From the NCBI GenBank assembly GCA_900550585.1, contig URST01000023.1, positions 1 through 23,363 of the forward strand: a stretch of DNA of 23,363 nt, written 5' to 3'. The notes under the pieces are model-generated. The model saw nothing but the letters and a program-made list of their open reading frames with translations. It searched no databases and was not told the DNA's origin. Position numbers and translations under genes: made by a program. Source of the DNA: an uncultured Eubacteriales bacterium (lineage in GTDB: Bacteria > Bacillota > Clostridia > Oscillospirales > Oscillospiraceae). This document shows, in pieces, positions 14,180-21,111 of this stretch (position 1 is the stretch's first letter; each line of letters opens with the position of its first letter).

Positions 14180-15265
14180 ATGAATGTCAAACGTGAAAGA
14201 TGGCAGATCGTCATCGCCGGTCTTATCATCGGCGTCATTGCCGCTCTGCTGGTCTACTTCGGCAACCCCTCCAACATGGGCTTCTGCATCGCCTGCTTCC
14301 TGCGGGATACCGCCGGCGGTCTGGGCCTGCACCGTGCCGCCGCCGTGCAGTACATCCGGCCCGAGATCATCGGTCTGGTGCTGGGCAGCTTTATCGTGGC
14401 CCTGTGCCGCAAGGAGTTCTCCGCCAAGGGCGGCAGCGCACCTGTCACCCGCTTTGTGCTGGGCTTCTTCGTGATGATCGGCTGCCTGATGTTCCTGGGC
14501 TGCCCGTTCCGCATGATCCTGCGTCTGGCCGGCGGCGACCTCAACGCTCTGCTGGGCCTGCTGGGCTTCGTCATCGGCATCCTGGCCGGCGTGTTCTTCC
14601 TGAAGCGCGGCTACTCCCTGAAGCGCACCTATGCCCAGACCAAGCTGGACGGCGTTCTGTTCCCCGCCATTCAGGTCGTCGTGTTCATCCTGCTGGTGGC
14701 AGCGCCCGCCTTCATCTTCTTCACGGAAGCCGGCGGCGGCCCCGGTGCCAAGCACGCGCCCATCCTCATCAGTCTGGCCGCCGGTCTTATCGTGGGCGGT
14801 CTGGCCCAGCGCACCCGCCTGTGCATGGTGGGCGGCATCCGTGATGTGGTGCTGTTCCGCGAGCCCAAGCTGCTCATGGGCTTCGGCGCCATTCTTGTCA
14901 GCGCACTGGTCTGCAACCTGATCCTCAACGGCGTGAGCGACGCCACATTCTTCCATCTGGGCTTCGCCGATCAGCCCGTGGCCCACACCGATGGTCTGTG
15001 GAACTGCCTGGGCATGGTGCTGACAGGCTTCGGCTGCGTGCTGCTGGGCGGCTGCCCCCTGCGCCAGCTGGTGCTGTCCGGCGAGGGCAACGCCGACAGC
15101 GCCGTGACGGTGCTGGGTCTCATCGTGGGCGCTGCCTTTGCCCACAACTTCGGTCTGGCCTCCAGCGCCGCCGGCCCCACCGGTGCCGGTAAGATCGCTG
15201 TGGTCATCGGCCTTGTGGCGGTGGCTCTCATCGGCTGCCTGAACACCTTCAAGAAGAAAGCGTAA
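14180..15265 (+). CDS. yedE: YedE-family putative selenium (or sulfur-species) transporter
   Basis: A 361-aa membrane protein of the YeeE/YedE (Sulf_transp) family with about nine to ten membrane spans in two related halves. Each half carries paired cysteine motifs thought to relay thiosulfate-like substrates: C36 in NMGFCIACFLRD and C108 in FLGCPFR in the first half, C215 in RLCMVGGIRD and C292 in LGGCPLRQL in the second. Members beside selD and TusA-like genes are proposed selenium transporters. The ATG at 14180 has AGAGGAGA 10 bases upstream. It is first gene of yedE-tusA-DUF3343-selD. Selenium rather than sulfur transport is inferred from the selD linkage. Confidence 0.93.
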   Translation: MNVKRERWQIVIAGLIIGVIAALLVYFGNPSNMGFCIACFLRDTAGGLGLHRAAAVQYIRPEIIGLVLGSFIVALCRKEFSAKGGSAPVTRFVLGFFVMIGCLMFLGCPFRMILRLAGGDLNALLGLLGFVIGILAGVFFLKRGYSLKRTYAQTKLDGVLFPAIQVVVFILLVAAPAFIFFTEAGGGPGAKHAPILISLAAGLIVGGLAQRTRLCMVGGIRDVVLFREPKLLMGFGAILVSALVCNLILNGVSDATFFHLGFADQPVAHTDGLWNCLGMVLTGFGCVLLGGCPLRQLVLSGEGNADSAVTVLGLIVGAAFAHNFGLASSAAGPTGAGKIAVVIGLVAVALIGCLNTFKKKA

Positions 15266-15278
15266 GGAGGAACGAACT

Positions 15279-15485
15279 ATGAAAACCATCGACGCACGCG
15301 GCCTTTCCTGCCCCGAGCCTGTGGTGCTGCTGCGCAGCGCCATGTCCACCGGTGAGGATAGCTATCAGATCATCGTGGACAACCACGCCTCCCGGGAGAA
15401 TACCACCCGCTACGCCCAGCACATGGGATACAAGGTCACCACCGCCGAAAACGGCGGCGAGTGGACGCTGACTTTTACAAAATGA
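15279..15485 (+). CDS. TusA/SirA-like sulfur (selenium) carrier, YedF N-domain only
   Basis: A 68-aa soluble protein with the TusA signature DARGLSCPEPVVLLRSAM: the Cys of the CPxP motif carries a persulfide or selenide-sulfide. The gene follows yedE by 13 bases with AAGGAGG (15264-15270). The selenium-associated YedF proteins usually have this domain fused to a C-terminal DsrE-like domain of over 100 residues. Here only the TusA part is present and the frame ends in an ATGA overlap with the DUF3343 gene, so this is a short natural form rather than a frameshift. It likely accepts the atom delivered by YedE or by the PLP enzyme and passes it on towards SelD. Confidence 0.92.
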   Translation: MKTIDARGLSCPEPVVLLRSAMSTGEDSYQIIVDNHASRENTTRYAQHMGYKVTTAENGGEWTLTFTK

Positions 15486-15733
15486 CCTATTTTGCCACGT
15501 TCTTTTCCCACTTCGGCGCCACCCGCTACAAGCAGCTGTGCGACGGGGCCGGCATTTCCTGCCGGGTCATGCCCGTGCCCCGGGACCTCAGCAGCAGCTG
15601 CGGCACCTGTGTCCGCTGCCAGGAGCGCTGGCTCCGTCCGGAGGGCGAGGCCGCCCAGGACGTGGAGCAGGTGGCCGCGTGGGACGGCACAGGCTACACC
15701 ACGGTATACCACATCGACGAAACGGAGGGCTGA
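15482..15733 (+). CDS. DUF3343 domain protein
   Basis: An 83-aa protein that overlaps the TusA-like gene by 4 bases (ATGA) and has little ribosome site of its own, so it depends on coupled translation. The conserved part is ISCRVMPVPRDLSSSCG, typical of DUF3343, followed by T-C-V-R-C, giving cysteines C40, C43 and C46, with C20 and C27 earlier. DUF3343 genes often travel with yedF/selD in Clostridia. Biochemical role is unknown. The cysteine cluster would suit a thiol or selenide carrier or a metal site. A start 7 codons earlier (15461) would lie inside tusA and lacks a ribosome site. Confidence 0.86.
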   Translation: MTYFATFFSHFGATRYKQLCDGAGISCRVMPVPRDLSSSCGTCVRCQERWLRPEGEAAQDVEQVAAWDGTGYTTVYHIDETEG

Positions 15734-15735
15734 CC

Positions 15736-16773
15736 ATGGAAACGGAGGTCAAACTGACCAAACTGGCGTCCTGCGCCGGCTGCGGCGCCAAGGTGGGCGC
15801 CGGTACACTGGTTCACCTGCTGGAGGGCTTCCGCACCCACAGCGACCCCCGGCTGCTGGTGGGCTACGACCGTTCTGACGATGCCAGCGTCTACTATCTG
15901 GACGAGAACACAGCGCTGGTGCAGACCACCGATTTCTTTCCCCCCATCGTGGACGATCCCTTCCTGTACGGGCAGATCGCCGCGGCCAACGCCATCAGCG
16001 ACGTGTACGCCATGGGCGGTGAGCCGAAGCTGGCGCTGAACATCCTGTGCCTGCCGGAGTCCATGACCCAGGACATGGTGCAGGAGCTGCTGCGGGGCGG
16101 CTATGACAAAGCCTACGAAGCCGGTGCCATCATCACCGGCGGCCACACCATCCACGGCGCGGAGCCGATCTACGGTCTGGCTGTGTCCGGCTTCGTCCAT
16201 CCCCGGAGGATCCTGACCAACAGCGGCGCAAAGCCCGGCGATGTGCTGCTGCTGACGAAGCCGCTGGGCGTGGGCGTCCTGACCACCGCCGCCAAGGCGG
16301 GGCTGGTGGACGACGCGGTGATGCAGCGCATCTACCGCCAGATGGCCACGCTGAACAAGGCGGCCCGGGATATCATGGTCAAATACCGCGTCCACAGCTG
16401 TACCGACGTGACGGGCTTCGCCCTGCTGGGCCACAGCTTCGAGATGGCACAGGGCAGCGGCTGCACCGTCCACCTCCGGGCGGCGGATGTGCCCTATCAC
16501 CCGGAGGCGTGGGAGCTGGCGGACATGGGCTTTCTTCCCGCCGGCGCCTACCGCAACCGGGAATACGCTGAGTCCGGTGTTGCCGTCCGGGACGGCATCT
16601 CCCGCACCATGCAGGATCTGCTGTACGACCCTCAGACCAGCGGCGGGCTGCTGATGGCCGTGGCGGCGGAGGACGCGGACGCCTGCCTGCGGGAACTGCG
16701 GGATACCATCCCCGCCGCTGCCGCCGTGGGCTATGTCACGGAGAAGCAGGCCAACTGGATCATACTGGAATAA
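15736..16773 (+). CDS. selD: Selenide, water dikinase (selenophosphate synthetase)
   Basis: A 345-aa cytoplasmic enzyme: selenide + ATP + H2O gives selenophosphate + AMP + Pi, the selenium donor for selenocysteine tRNA, 2-selenouridine and the selenium cofactor of molybdenum hydroxylases. The active-site motif SCAGCGAKVGAG has Cys (not Sec) at C16, the position of E. coli C17, and K19 for E. coli K20. Downstream, the AIR-synthase-like ATP site includes QTTDFFPPIVDDP, AANAISDVYAMGG and DPQTSGGLL. The ATG at 15736 follows GGAGGG by 6 bases. A longer frame from 15538 only overlaps DUF3343. It is last of the operon, ending at a hairpin. No selA, selB or selenocysteine tRNA is seen here. Confidence 0.97.
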   Translation: METEVKLTKLASCAGCGAKVGAGTLVHLLEGFRTHSDPRLLVGYDRSDDASVYYLDENTALVQTTDFFPPIVDDPFLYGQIAAANAISDVYAMGGEPKLALNILCLPESMTQDMVQELLRGGYDKAYEAGAIITGGHTIHGAEPIYGLAVSGFVHPRRILTNSGAKPGDVLLLTKPLGVGVLTTAAKAGLVDDAVMQRIYRQMATLNKAARDIMVKYRVHSCTDVTGFALLGHSFEMAQGSGCTVHLRAADVPYHPEAWELADMGFLPAGAYRNREYAESGVAVRDGISRTMQDLLYDPQTSGGLLMAVAAEDADACLRELRDTIPAAAAVGYVTEKQANWIILE

Positions 16774-16778
16774 GCAAG

Positions 16779-16811
16779 GGAGACGGATGCAGCCGCGTCC
16801 GTCTCCTTTTT
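16779..16811. terminator. Terminator after selD
   Basis: GGAGACGGA (16779-16787) pairs with TCCGTCTCC (16798-16806), then five T's. The convergent regulator gene stops 3 bases later, so its transcript crosses the same hairpin. Confidence 0.82.
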
Positions 16812-16813
16812 CT

Positions 16814-17512
16814 TCATGTGCGCCGGTATTCCTTGGGCAGCTGCCCGAACTGCTCCTTGAACGCCGCCGTGAACTTGCTCTGGCTCTCGTAGCCCACCTG
16901 TCCGGCGATCTCCGCCACGCTGAGCTCCGTCTCCCGCAGCAGCGACGCCGCCTTTTCCATGCGGTGCTCCTTCATGTGGGCCGCCAGCGAGTTGCCGTAG
17001 ACCTCCTTGAACACGGTCTTCAGCGTGGTGGGGTTGATGAGGTACTGGTGCGCCAGCTCCTCGATGGTCACCCGCTGCTCCATATGCTCCGTCAGGTGGT
17101 CGTGGATCTCCCGGATGATCTTCACCTGCTCTGCCTCCTCCCGCCACTGGGGGCAGGCCACGTCCATCACCTGCTCGATCATCTCGTGGAGCAGGCGGCT
17201 CTGCGGCCCGTCGGCGGCGCGGTAGTACACCTCCCGCCCGTCCCGGCGGCTGTCCAGCAGGCCGCTGTCTTTCAGCACCCGCAGGTGGTGGGACACGGCG
17301 GGACTGGACATCTCCACCATGTCCGCGATGTTCACCACGCACTCCTCGCAGTGGCACAGCAGCCAGAAAATACGGATGCGGCTGGGGTCGCCCAGCTGCC
17401 GGAAAATGTCCGCGATGCGCTGGAAGTGTCCCTCGTCGCGGAGCAGCTCCCGCATGGCCGCGGTGTGGTTCTGCTCCTCCCCATGATCGTGGGGCAGTCC
17501 GGTATGCTCCAT
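16814..17512 (-). CDS. ArsR-AraC fusion metal-sensing regulator
   Basis: A 232-aa protein joining two DNA-binding modules. Residues 25-105 are an ArsR/SmtB winged helix: FRQLGDPSRIRIFWLLC, then the metal-site-like C53-H-C55-E-E-C58-V, the recognition helix SPAVSHHLRVLKDSGLLDSRR and wing REVYYRA. Residues 145-232 are an AraC double helix-turn-helix: VTIEELAHQYLINPTTLKTVFKEVYG and LSVAEIAGQVGYESQSKFTAAFKEQFG, ending QLPKEYRRT. The N-terminus (EHTGLPHDHGEEQNH) is His-rich. I chose the ATG at 17512, which has AAGGAGG 7 bases upstream. It is divergent from the HMA protein and P1B ATPase genes, so it most likely represses them until Zn, Cd or Pb binds. Which module binds the 17621-17640 dyad is not known. 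Confidence 0.92.
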   Translation of the reverse strand: MEHTGLPHDHGEEQNHTAAMRELLRDEGHFQRIADIFRQLGDPSRIRIFWLLCHCEECVVNIADMVEMSSPAVSHHLRVLKDSGLLDSRRDGREVYYRAADGPQSRLLHEMIEQVMDVACPQWREEAEQVKIIREIHDHLTEHMEQRVTIEELAHQYLINPTTLKTVFKEVYGNSLAAHMKEHRMEKAASLLRETELSVAEIAGQVGYESQSKFTAAFKEQFGQLPKEYRRT

Positions 17513-17580
17513 GTCCCGTCCTCCTTTTCGCCCGTTCGGAAATGGTTTTCGCCGCTTTGGGCATCTTCGCGCCGACACCA

Positions 17581-17609
17581 TTGACTTTTACCTCTGCCCG
17601 CATTATACT
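17581..17609 (+). promoter_or_regulatory. Promoter of the HMA-P1B ATPase unit
   Basis: -35 TTGACT (17581-17586), a 17-base spacer, and -10 TATACT (17604-17609). The start site would fall at or just before the dyad 17621-17640. Confidence 0.78.
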
Positions 17610-17630
17610 ACGGCCATGATGATTAAACAA
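17602..17630 (-). promoter_or_regulatory. Promoter of the ArsR-AraC regulator
   Basis: Minus-strand -10 TATAAT (17602-17607) lies 17 bases after -35 TTGTTT (17625-17630). Its -10 overlaps the plus-strand -10, and its -35 lies inside the dyad 17621-17640. Confidence 0.65.
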
Positions 17631-17640
17631 GTACTTAATC
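17621..17640. promoter_or_regulatory. Operator dyad between the regulator and metal-efflux genes
   Basis: GATTAAACAAGTACTTAATC has 6-bp perfect outer arms (GATTAA/TTAATC) and a palindromic AAGTACTT off-centre. It spans the plus-strand start region and the minus-strand -35, the position expected for an ArsR-type repressor that also controls itself. Confidence 0.6.
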
Positions 17641-17668
17641 TTTTATGTACGCGAAAGGAGCTTGTCCC

Positions 17669-17887
17669 ATGAAAAAGACCTATGCCATCGAAGTCGACTG
17701 TGCCAACTGTGCCAACCTGATGGAGGAAGCTGCCAAAAAGACCGAGGGCGTTGCCTCCGCCGTTGTGAATTTCATGACTCAGAAGATGATCGTGGAGTTC
17801 GCCGAGGGCGCCGATCCCAAGAAGGTCATGAAGGACGTGCTGAAGGCCTGCAAGAAGGTAGAGCCTGACTGCGAGATCGAGCTTTGA
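17669..17887 (+). CDS. Stand-alone HMA-domain metal-binding protein
   Basis: A 72-aa heavy-metal-associated (ferredoxin-like) domain protein. The metal motif is VDCANCANLMEE with C11 and C14 preceded by D10, the D-C-x-x-C form found in the N-terminal domains of Zn/Cd/Pb ATPases rather than the M-x-C form of copper chaperones. Residues KKTEGVASAVVNFMTQKMIVEFAEGA complete the babbab pattern. The ATG at 17669 has AAAGGAG upstream. A frame start at 17645 lacks one. The P1B ATPase 91 bases downstream lacks its own HMA domain, so this probably supplies it as a separate chaperone or regulatory subunit. Confidence 0.93.
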   Translation: MKKTYAIEVDCANCANLMEEAAKKTEGVASAVVNFMTQKMIVEFAEGADPKKVMKDVLKACKKVEPDCEIEL

Positions 17888-17902
17888 TCCTCCCATGGCG
17901 CG

Positions 17903-17933
17903 GGCGTCCCGTTTGCACGGCAGGCGGGGCGCC
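17903..17933 (+). other. Hairpin between the HMA gene and the ATPase gene
   Basis: GGCGTCCCG (17903-17911) pairs with CGGGGCGCC (17925-17933), including one G-T pair, around a 13-base loop. No T-run follows, so it is unlikely to terminate. It may protect or process the HMA mRNA so the small protein is made in excess over the ATPase. Confidence 0.4.
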
Positions 17934-17978
17934 TCGCTTACGCTTTCCCCCATTTCACTGTGAAAGGAGCGCAGACCC

Positions 17979-19856
17979 ATGACAAAGAAGCAGAAAAAAA
18001 TGCTGATCCGTATCCTCATCGCGGCAGTCATGCTGGTGGCCCTGCACTTTATCCCCGTTACCGGCGGGCTGCGGCTGGCGCTGTACCTGGTGACCTACAT
18101 CGTCATCGGCTACGACATTATGAAGAAGGCCGGACAGGGCATCCTGAACGGACGGGTATTCGACGAAAACTTCCTGATGGCCGTGGCCACCATCGGCGCC
18201 TTTGCTCTGGCCATCTACGAAAAGAGCGGCGACTACAACGAGGCCATCGCCGTCATGCTGTTCTACCAGATCGGTGAGCTGTTCCAGAGCTACGCCGTGG
18301 GCAAGAGCCGCAAGAACATCAGCGCCCTGATGGACATCCGCCCCGACTATGCCAACATCGAGCAGGACGGTCAGCTGGTGCAGGTGGATCCCGATGAGGT
18401 GGCCATCGGCACCGTCATCGTGGTGCAGCCCGGCGAGAAGGTGCCCATCGACGGCGTTATCACGGAGGGCACCTCCACCCTGAACACCAGCGCCCTTACC
18501 GGCGAGAGTCTGCCCCGGGACGCCCGGGAGGGCGACGAGATCATCAGCGGCTGCATCAACATGACCGGCCTGCTGAAGATCCGCACCACCAAGGCCTTCG
18601 GGGAGTCCACCGTGTCCAAGATTTTGGAGCTGGTGGAGAACTCCAGCTCCCGCAAGTCCCGCTCCGAGGACTTTATCGCCAAGTTTGCCCGCATCTACAC
18701 CCCCGCCGTGTGCTACAGCGCCCTGGCGCTGGCGGTGCTGCCGCCGGTGATCCGGCTGGCGGGCGGCATGGACGGCCAGTGGGAGCAGTGGATCTACCGT
18801 GCCCTGACATTCCTCGTCACCAGCTGTCCCTGCGCGCTGGTGGTCAGCATCCCCCTGAGCTTCTTCGCCGGCATCGGCGGCGCCAGCAAGGAGGGCGTGC
18901 TCATCAAGGGCTCCAACTATCTGGAAACGCTGTCCCAGGTAAAGTGTGTGGTGTTTGACAAGACCGGCACCCTGACCCGCGGCGTGTTCGAGGTCACCGC
19001 CGTCCACCACAACGAGATGGACGAGGCCAAGCTGTTGGAGTATGCGGCGCTGGCTGAATGCGCCTCCTCCCACCCCATCAGCAAGAGCCTGCAGCAGGCC
19101 TACGGCAAGCCTATCGACCGCAGCCGTGTCACGGATGTACAGGAGCTCAGCGGCCATGGCGTCACCGCAAGGGTGGACGGTGTATCCGTCGCTGCCGGCA
19201 ACAGCAAGCTCATGGAGCAGTTGGGTATCCCCTACCACGACTGTCACAGCGTGGGCACCATCATCCACATGGCCGTGGACGGTCACTACGCCGGCCACAT
19301 CGTCATCTCCGACGTGGTGAAGCCCCACGCCAAGGAGGCCATTGCCGCCCTGCACAGGGCCGGCGTGGACAGGACCGTCATGCTCACCGGCGACGCCAAA
19401 AAGGTGGCGGAGTCCGTGGCGGCGGAGCTGGGCGTGGACGAGGTGCACAGCGACCTGCTGCCCGCCGACAAGGTCAGCAAGGTGGAGGAGCTGCTGGGCC
19501 GCCAGCACGGCAAGCTGGCCTTCGTGGGCGATGGCATCAATGACGCCCCCGTGCTGAGCCGTGCTGACATCGGCATCGCCATGGGCGCCATGGGCAGCGA
19601 CGCCGCCATCGAGGCCGCCGACATCGTGCTGATGGACGACGAGCCGCTGCAGATCGCCAAGGCCATCAAGATCTCCCGCAAGTGCATCGGCATCGTGTAC
19701 CAGAACATCGTGTTCGCGCTGGTGGTGAAATTTGTGTGTCTGGCGCTGGTAGCTGTGGGCGTGGCCGACATGTGGGCCGCCATCTTCGCCGACGTGGGCG
19801 TCATGGTGCTGGCGGTGCTCAACGCCATCCGCGCCCTGCGGGTCCATAACCTGTAA
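17979..19856 (+). CDS. zntA: P1B-2-type Zn/Cd/Pb-exporting P-type ATPase
   Basis: A 625-aa membrane ATPase that exports divalent soft metals. Seen: actuator TGES (174-177), membrane motif CPC (283-285) in TSCPCALVVS, phosphorylated D327 in DKTGTLT, nucleotide-site SHP (H365), MLTGD (468-472) and GDGIND (517-522). K584 in the seventh span and D605 in the eighth (FADVGVMVLAVLNA) match the Lys/Asp pair that defines the Zn/Cd/Pb subgroup, against copper. Unlike classic ZntA/CadA (about 700+ aa) there is no N-terminal HMA domain; it begins with basic MTKKQKKM and goes straight into helix 1. The ATG at 17979 has AAAGGAG 9 bases upstream. Controlled with the HMA gene by the divergent ArsR-AraC regulator. 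Confidence 0.95.
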   Translation: MTKKQKKMLIRILIAAVMLVALHFIPVTGGLRLALYLVTYIVIGYDIMKKAGQGILNGRVFDENFLMAVATIGAFALAIYEKSGDYNEAIAVMLFYQIGELFQSYAVGKSRKNISALMDIRPDYANIEQDGQLVQVDPDEVAIGTVIVVQPGEKVPIDGVITEGTSTLNTSALTGESLPRDAREGDEIISGCINMTGLLKIRTTKAFGESTVSKILELVENSSSRKSRSEDFIAKFARIYTPAVCYSALALAVLPPVIRLAGGMDGQWEQWIYRALTFLVTSCPCALVVSIPLSFFAGIGGASKEGVLIKGSNYLETLSQVKCVVFDKTGTLTRGVFEVTAVHHNEMDEAKLLEYAALAECASSHPISKSLQQAYGKPIDRSRVTDVQELSGHGVTARVDGVSVAAGNSKLMEQLGIPYHDCHSVGTIIHMAVDGHYAGHIVISDVVKPHAKEAIAALHRAGVDRTVMLTGDAKKVAESVAAELGVDEVHSDLLPADKVSKVEELLGRQHGKLAFVGDGINDAPVLSRADIGIAMGAMGSDAAIEAADIVLMDDEPLQIAKAIKISRKCIGIVYQNIVFALVVKFVCLALVAVGVADMWAAIFADVGVMVLAVLNAIRALRVHNL

Positions 19857-19872
19857 GGCACACAGCATATTG

Positions 19873-19912
19873 TATAAAGAGGAGACATCCCTGCGGATGT
19901 CTCCTCTTTATA
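19873..19912 (+). terminator. Terminator after the P-type ATPase
   Basis: An 18-bp perfect stem (19873-19890 with 19895-19912) with a CTGC loop. A GC-rich core is followed by a TTTATATA arm in place of a free T-run. Confidence 0.72.
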
Positions 19913-19940
19913 TACAGGCGCGCACCTCACCGTCCCGGCG

Positions 19941-19948
19941 CATACAAT
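19941..19948 (+). promoter_or_regulatory. CATACAAT box, possible sporulation sigma-E/K -10 of the DUF11 gene
   Basis: CATACAAT matches the -10 consensus of the mother-cell factors sigma-E (CATACANT) and broadly sigma-K (CATANNNT). I see no clear -35 for either or for sigma-A at the right distance. A small GCGGG/CCCGC hairpin (19954-19970) follows before the ribosome site. Confidence 0.35.
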
Positions 19949-19994
19949 GGGGTGCGGGACAATGCCCCGCAGACTCGACACAGGAGGTCATTTC

Positions 19995-20849
19995 ATGGCA
20001 ACATTCACAAACCAGGCCACCCTGACCTACAGCGGCGGCACCACCAATTCCAACATCACCACCGGCCAGCTGCTGGAGGTGCTGACCGCCTCCAAGACGG
20101 CGGTGGTGCCCACCTACCGCACCGGGCGGCCGATCACCTATCTCATCACCCTCATCAATTCCGGCGCGGCAGCCCTGACCGGGCTTACCGTCACCGATGA
20201 TCTGGGCGGCTATGCCTTCAACGGCAATACCGTCTATCCGCTGGTCTATACCGCCGGCTCCGTGCGGTACTATCAGGACGGCGTGCTGCAGACGGCTCCC
20301 GCCGTCACGGCAGGCCCGCCGCTGACCATCACCGGTATCTCCGTCCCCGCCGGGGGCAGCACCGTCATCGCCTACGAGGCGGAGCCGACTGCCTTCGCCC
20401 CTCTGGGCGCGGAGGACAGCGTGGTGAACACCGTCACCGTGACCGGCGGCGGTCTGCCCGATGCCGTTACCGCCACGGAGACGGTGGCCCCCGTGACCGG
20501 ACCGGTGCTGAACATCAGCAAGGCTCTGTCCCCCACGGAGGTGGCCGCCAACGGGCAGGTGACCTACACCTTCGTCATCCAGAACAGCGGCAACACGGTG
20601 GCCAGCGCCGCGGACAGCCTGGTGGTCACAGATGTGTTCTCCCCCATCCTCCGGGATCTGACCGTGACGCTGGACGGCACGGCGCTGACCGCCCCGGCAC
20701 AGTACACCTATGATGCTGCCACCGGGCGGTTCGCCACTGTGGCCGGCGTCATCACCGTGCCCGCCGCCAGCTTCACCCAGGACACCGCTACCGGCGCCTA
20801 CACCGTGACACCCGGCACCGCCACCCTCACCGTTACCGGCACCCTCTGA
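19995..20849 (+). CDS. DUF11 repeat protein without signal peptide
   Basis: A 284-aa protein of two DUF11-like (conserved beta-sandwich) repeats, about residues 28-165 and 171-284. Corresponding segments are VLTASKTAVV with PITYLITLINSGAAALTGLTVTDDL, and VLNISKALSPTE with QVTYTFVIQNSGNTVASAADSLVVTD. It is rich in Thr, Val, Ala and Gly and has no cysteine, no signal peptide, no transmembrane span and no sortase motif, which is odd for DUF11 domains that are usually on secreted surface proteins. The N-terminus MATFTNQATLTYSGGTTNSN recurs, from memory, in DUF11 proteins of Clostridia. The ATG at 19995 has AGGAGG at 19982-19987. It stands alone between two strong hairpins. Role unknown. An intracellular self-assembling or spore-layer protein is my inference. 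Confidence 0.86.
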   Translation: MATFTNQATLTYSGGTTNSNITTGQLLEVLTASKTAVVPTYRTGRPITYLITLINSGAAALTGLTVTDDLGGYAFNGNTVYPLVYTAGSVRYYQDGVLQTAPAVTAGPPLTITGISVPAGGSTVIAYEAEPTAFAPLGAEDSVVNTVTVTGGGLPDAVTATETVAPVTGPVLNISKALSPTEVAANGQVTYTFVIQNSGNTVASAADSLVVTDVFSPILRDLTVTLDGTALTAPAQYTYDAATGRFATVAGVITVPAASFTQDTATGAYTVTPGTATLTVTGTL

Positions 20850-20874
20850 TCCCACGCCGCGCGTCCTGTGACAC

Positions 20875-20911
20875 AAAAACACCCGCATGCTGACGCATGC
20901 GGGTGTTTTTT
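20875..20911 (+). terminator. Terminator after the DUF11 gene
   Basis: A 16-bp perfect stem (20875-20890 with 20895-20910) with a TGAC loop, ending in six T's at 20906-20911. The arms include AAAAACACCCGCATGC, so it could also work on the other strand. Confidence 0.9.
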
Positions 20912-21026
20912 CGGTCGAACTCAGCCGGATAGACGCAGGCAAAACCGTATATTTCCCTGTGTCAGGCGGCCTTTTATGGCGCTGTTTTTCCGTTTTTATC
21001 AGCCTACCATCCCGATAGGCGGCGAC

Positions 21027-21071
21027 AATTTTCAGTATATACAGTTTCTTTGTGAAAATCAACTGAAAATT
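21027..21071. repeat. 10-bp inverted repeat upstream of the cstA operon promoter
   Basis: AATTTTCAGT (21027-21036) and ACTGAAAATT (21062-21071) are perfect inverted copies separated by 25 bases, centred about 100 bases upstream of the presumed start site. The arms are 35 bases apart start to start, near a whole number of helical turns, which would suit a pair of activator half-sites. Confidence 0.5.
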
Positions 21072-21111
21072 TACATAAACTTAACACCTAAAAATTGTAG
21101 ACTTTTGCCCC

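Noticed and set aside
14174..15349. Minus-strand 391-aa frame over yedE
   Set aside because: Its His/Gln/Ala-rich translation is a typical shadow of a transmembrane gene read backwards. yedE on the plus strand is unmistakable.
15736..15790. Selenocysteine (in-frame TGA) in SelD
   Set aside because: The active-site codon at C16 is TGC, an ordinary cysteine, and the frame is open throughout.
17955..19868. Minus-strand 637-aa frame over the P-type ATPase
   Set aside because: Shadow frame of a long GC-rich gene with no start signal. All P-type motifs are on the plus strand.
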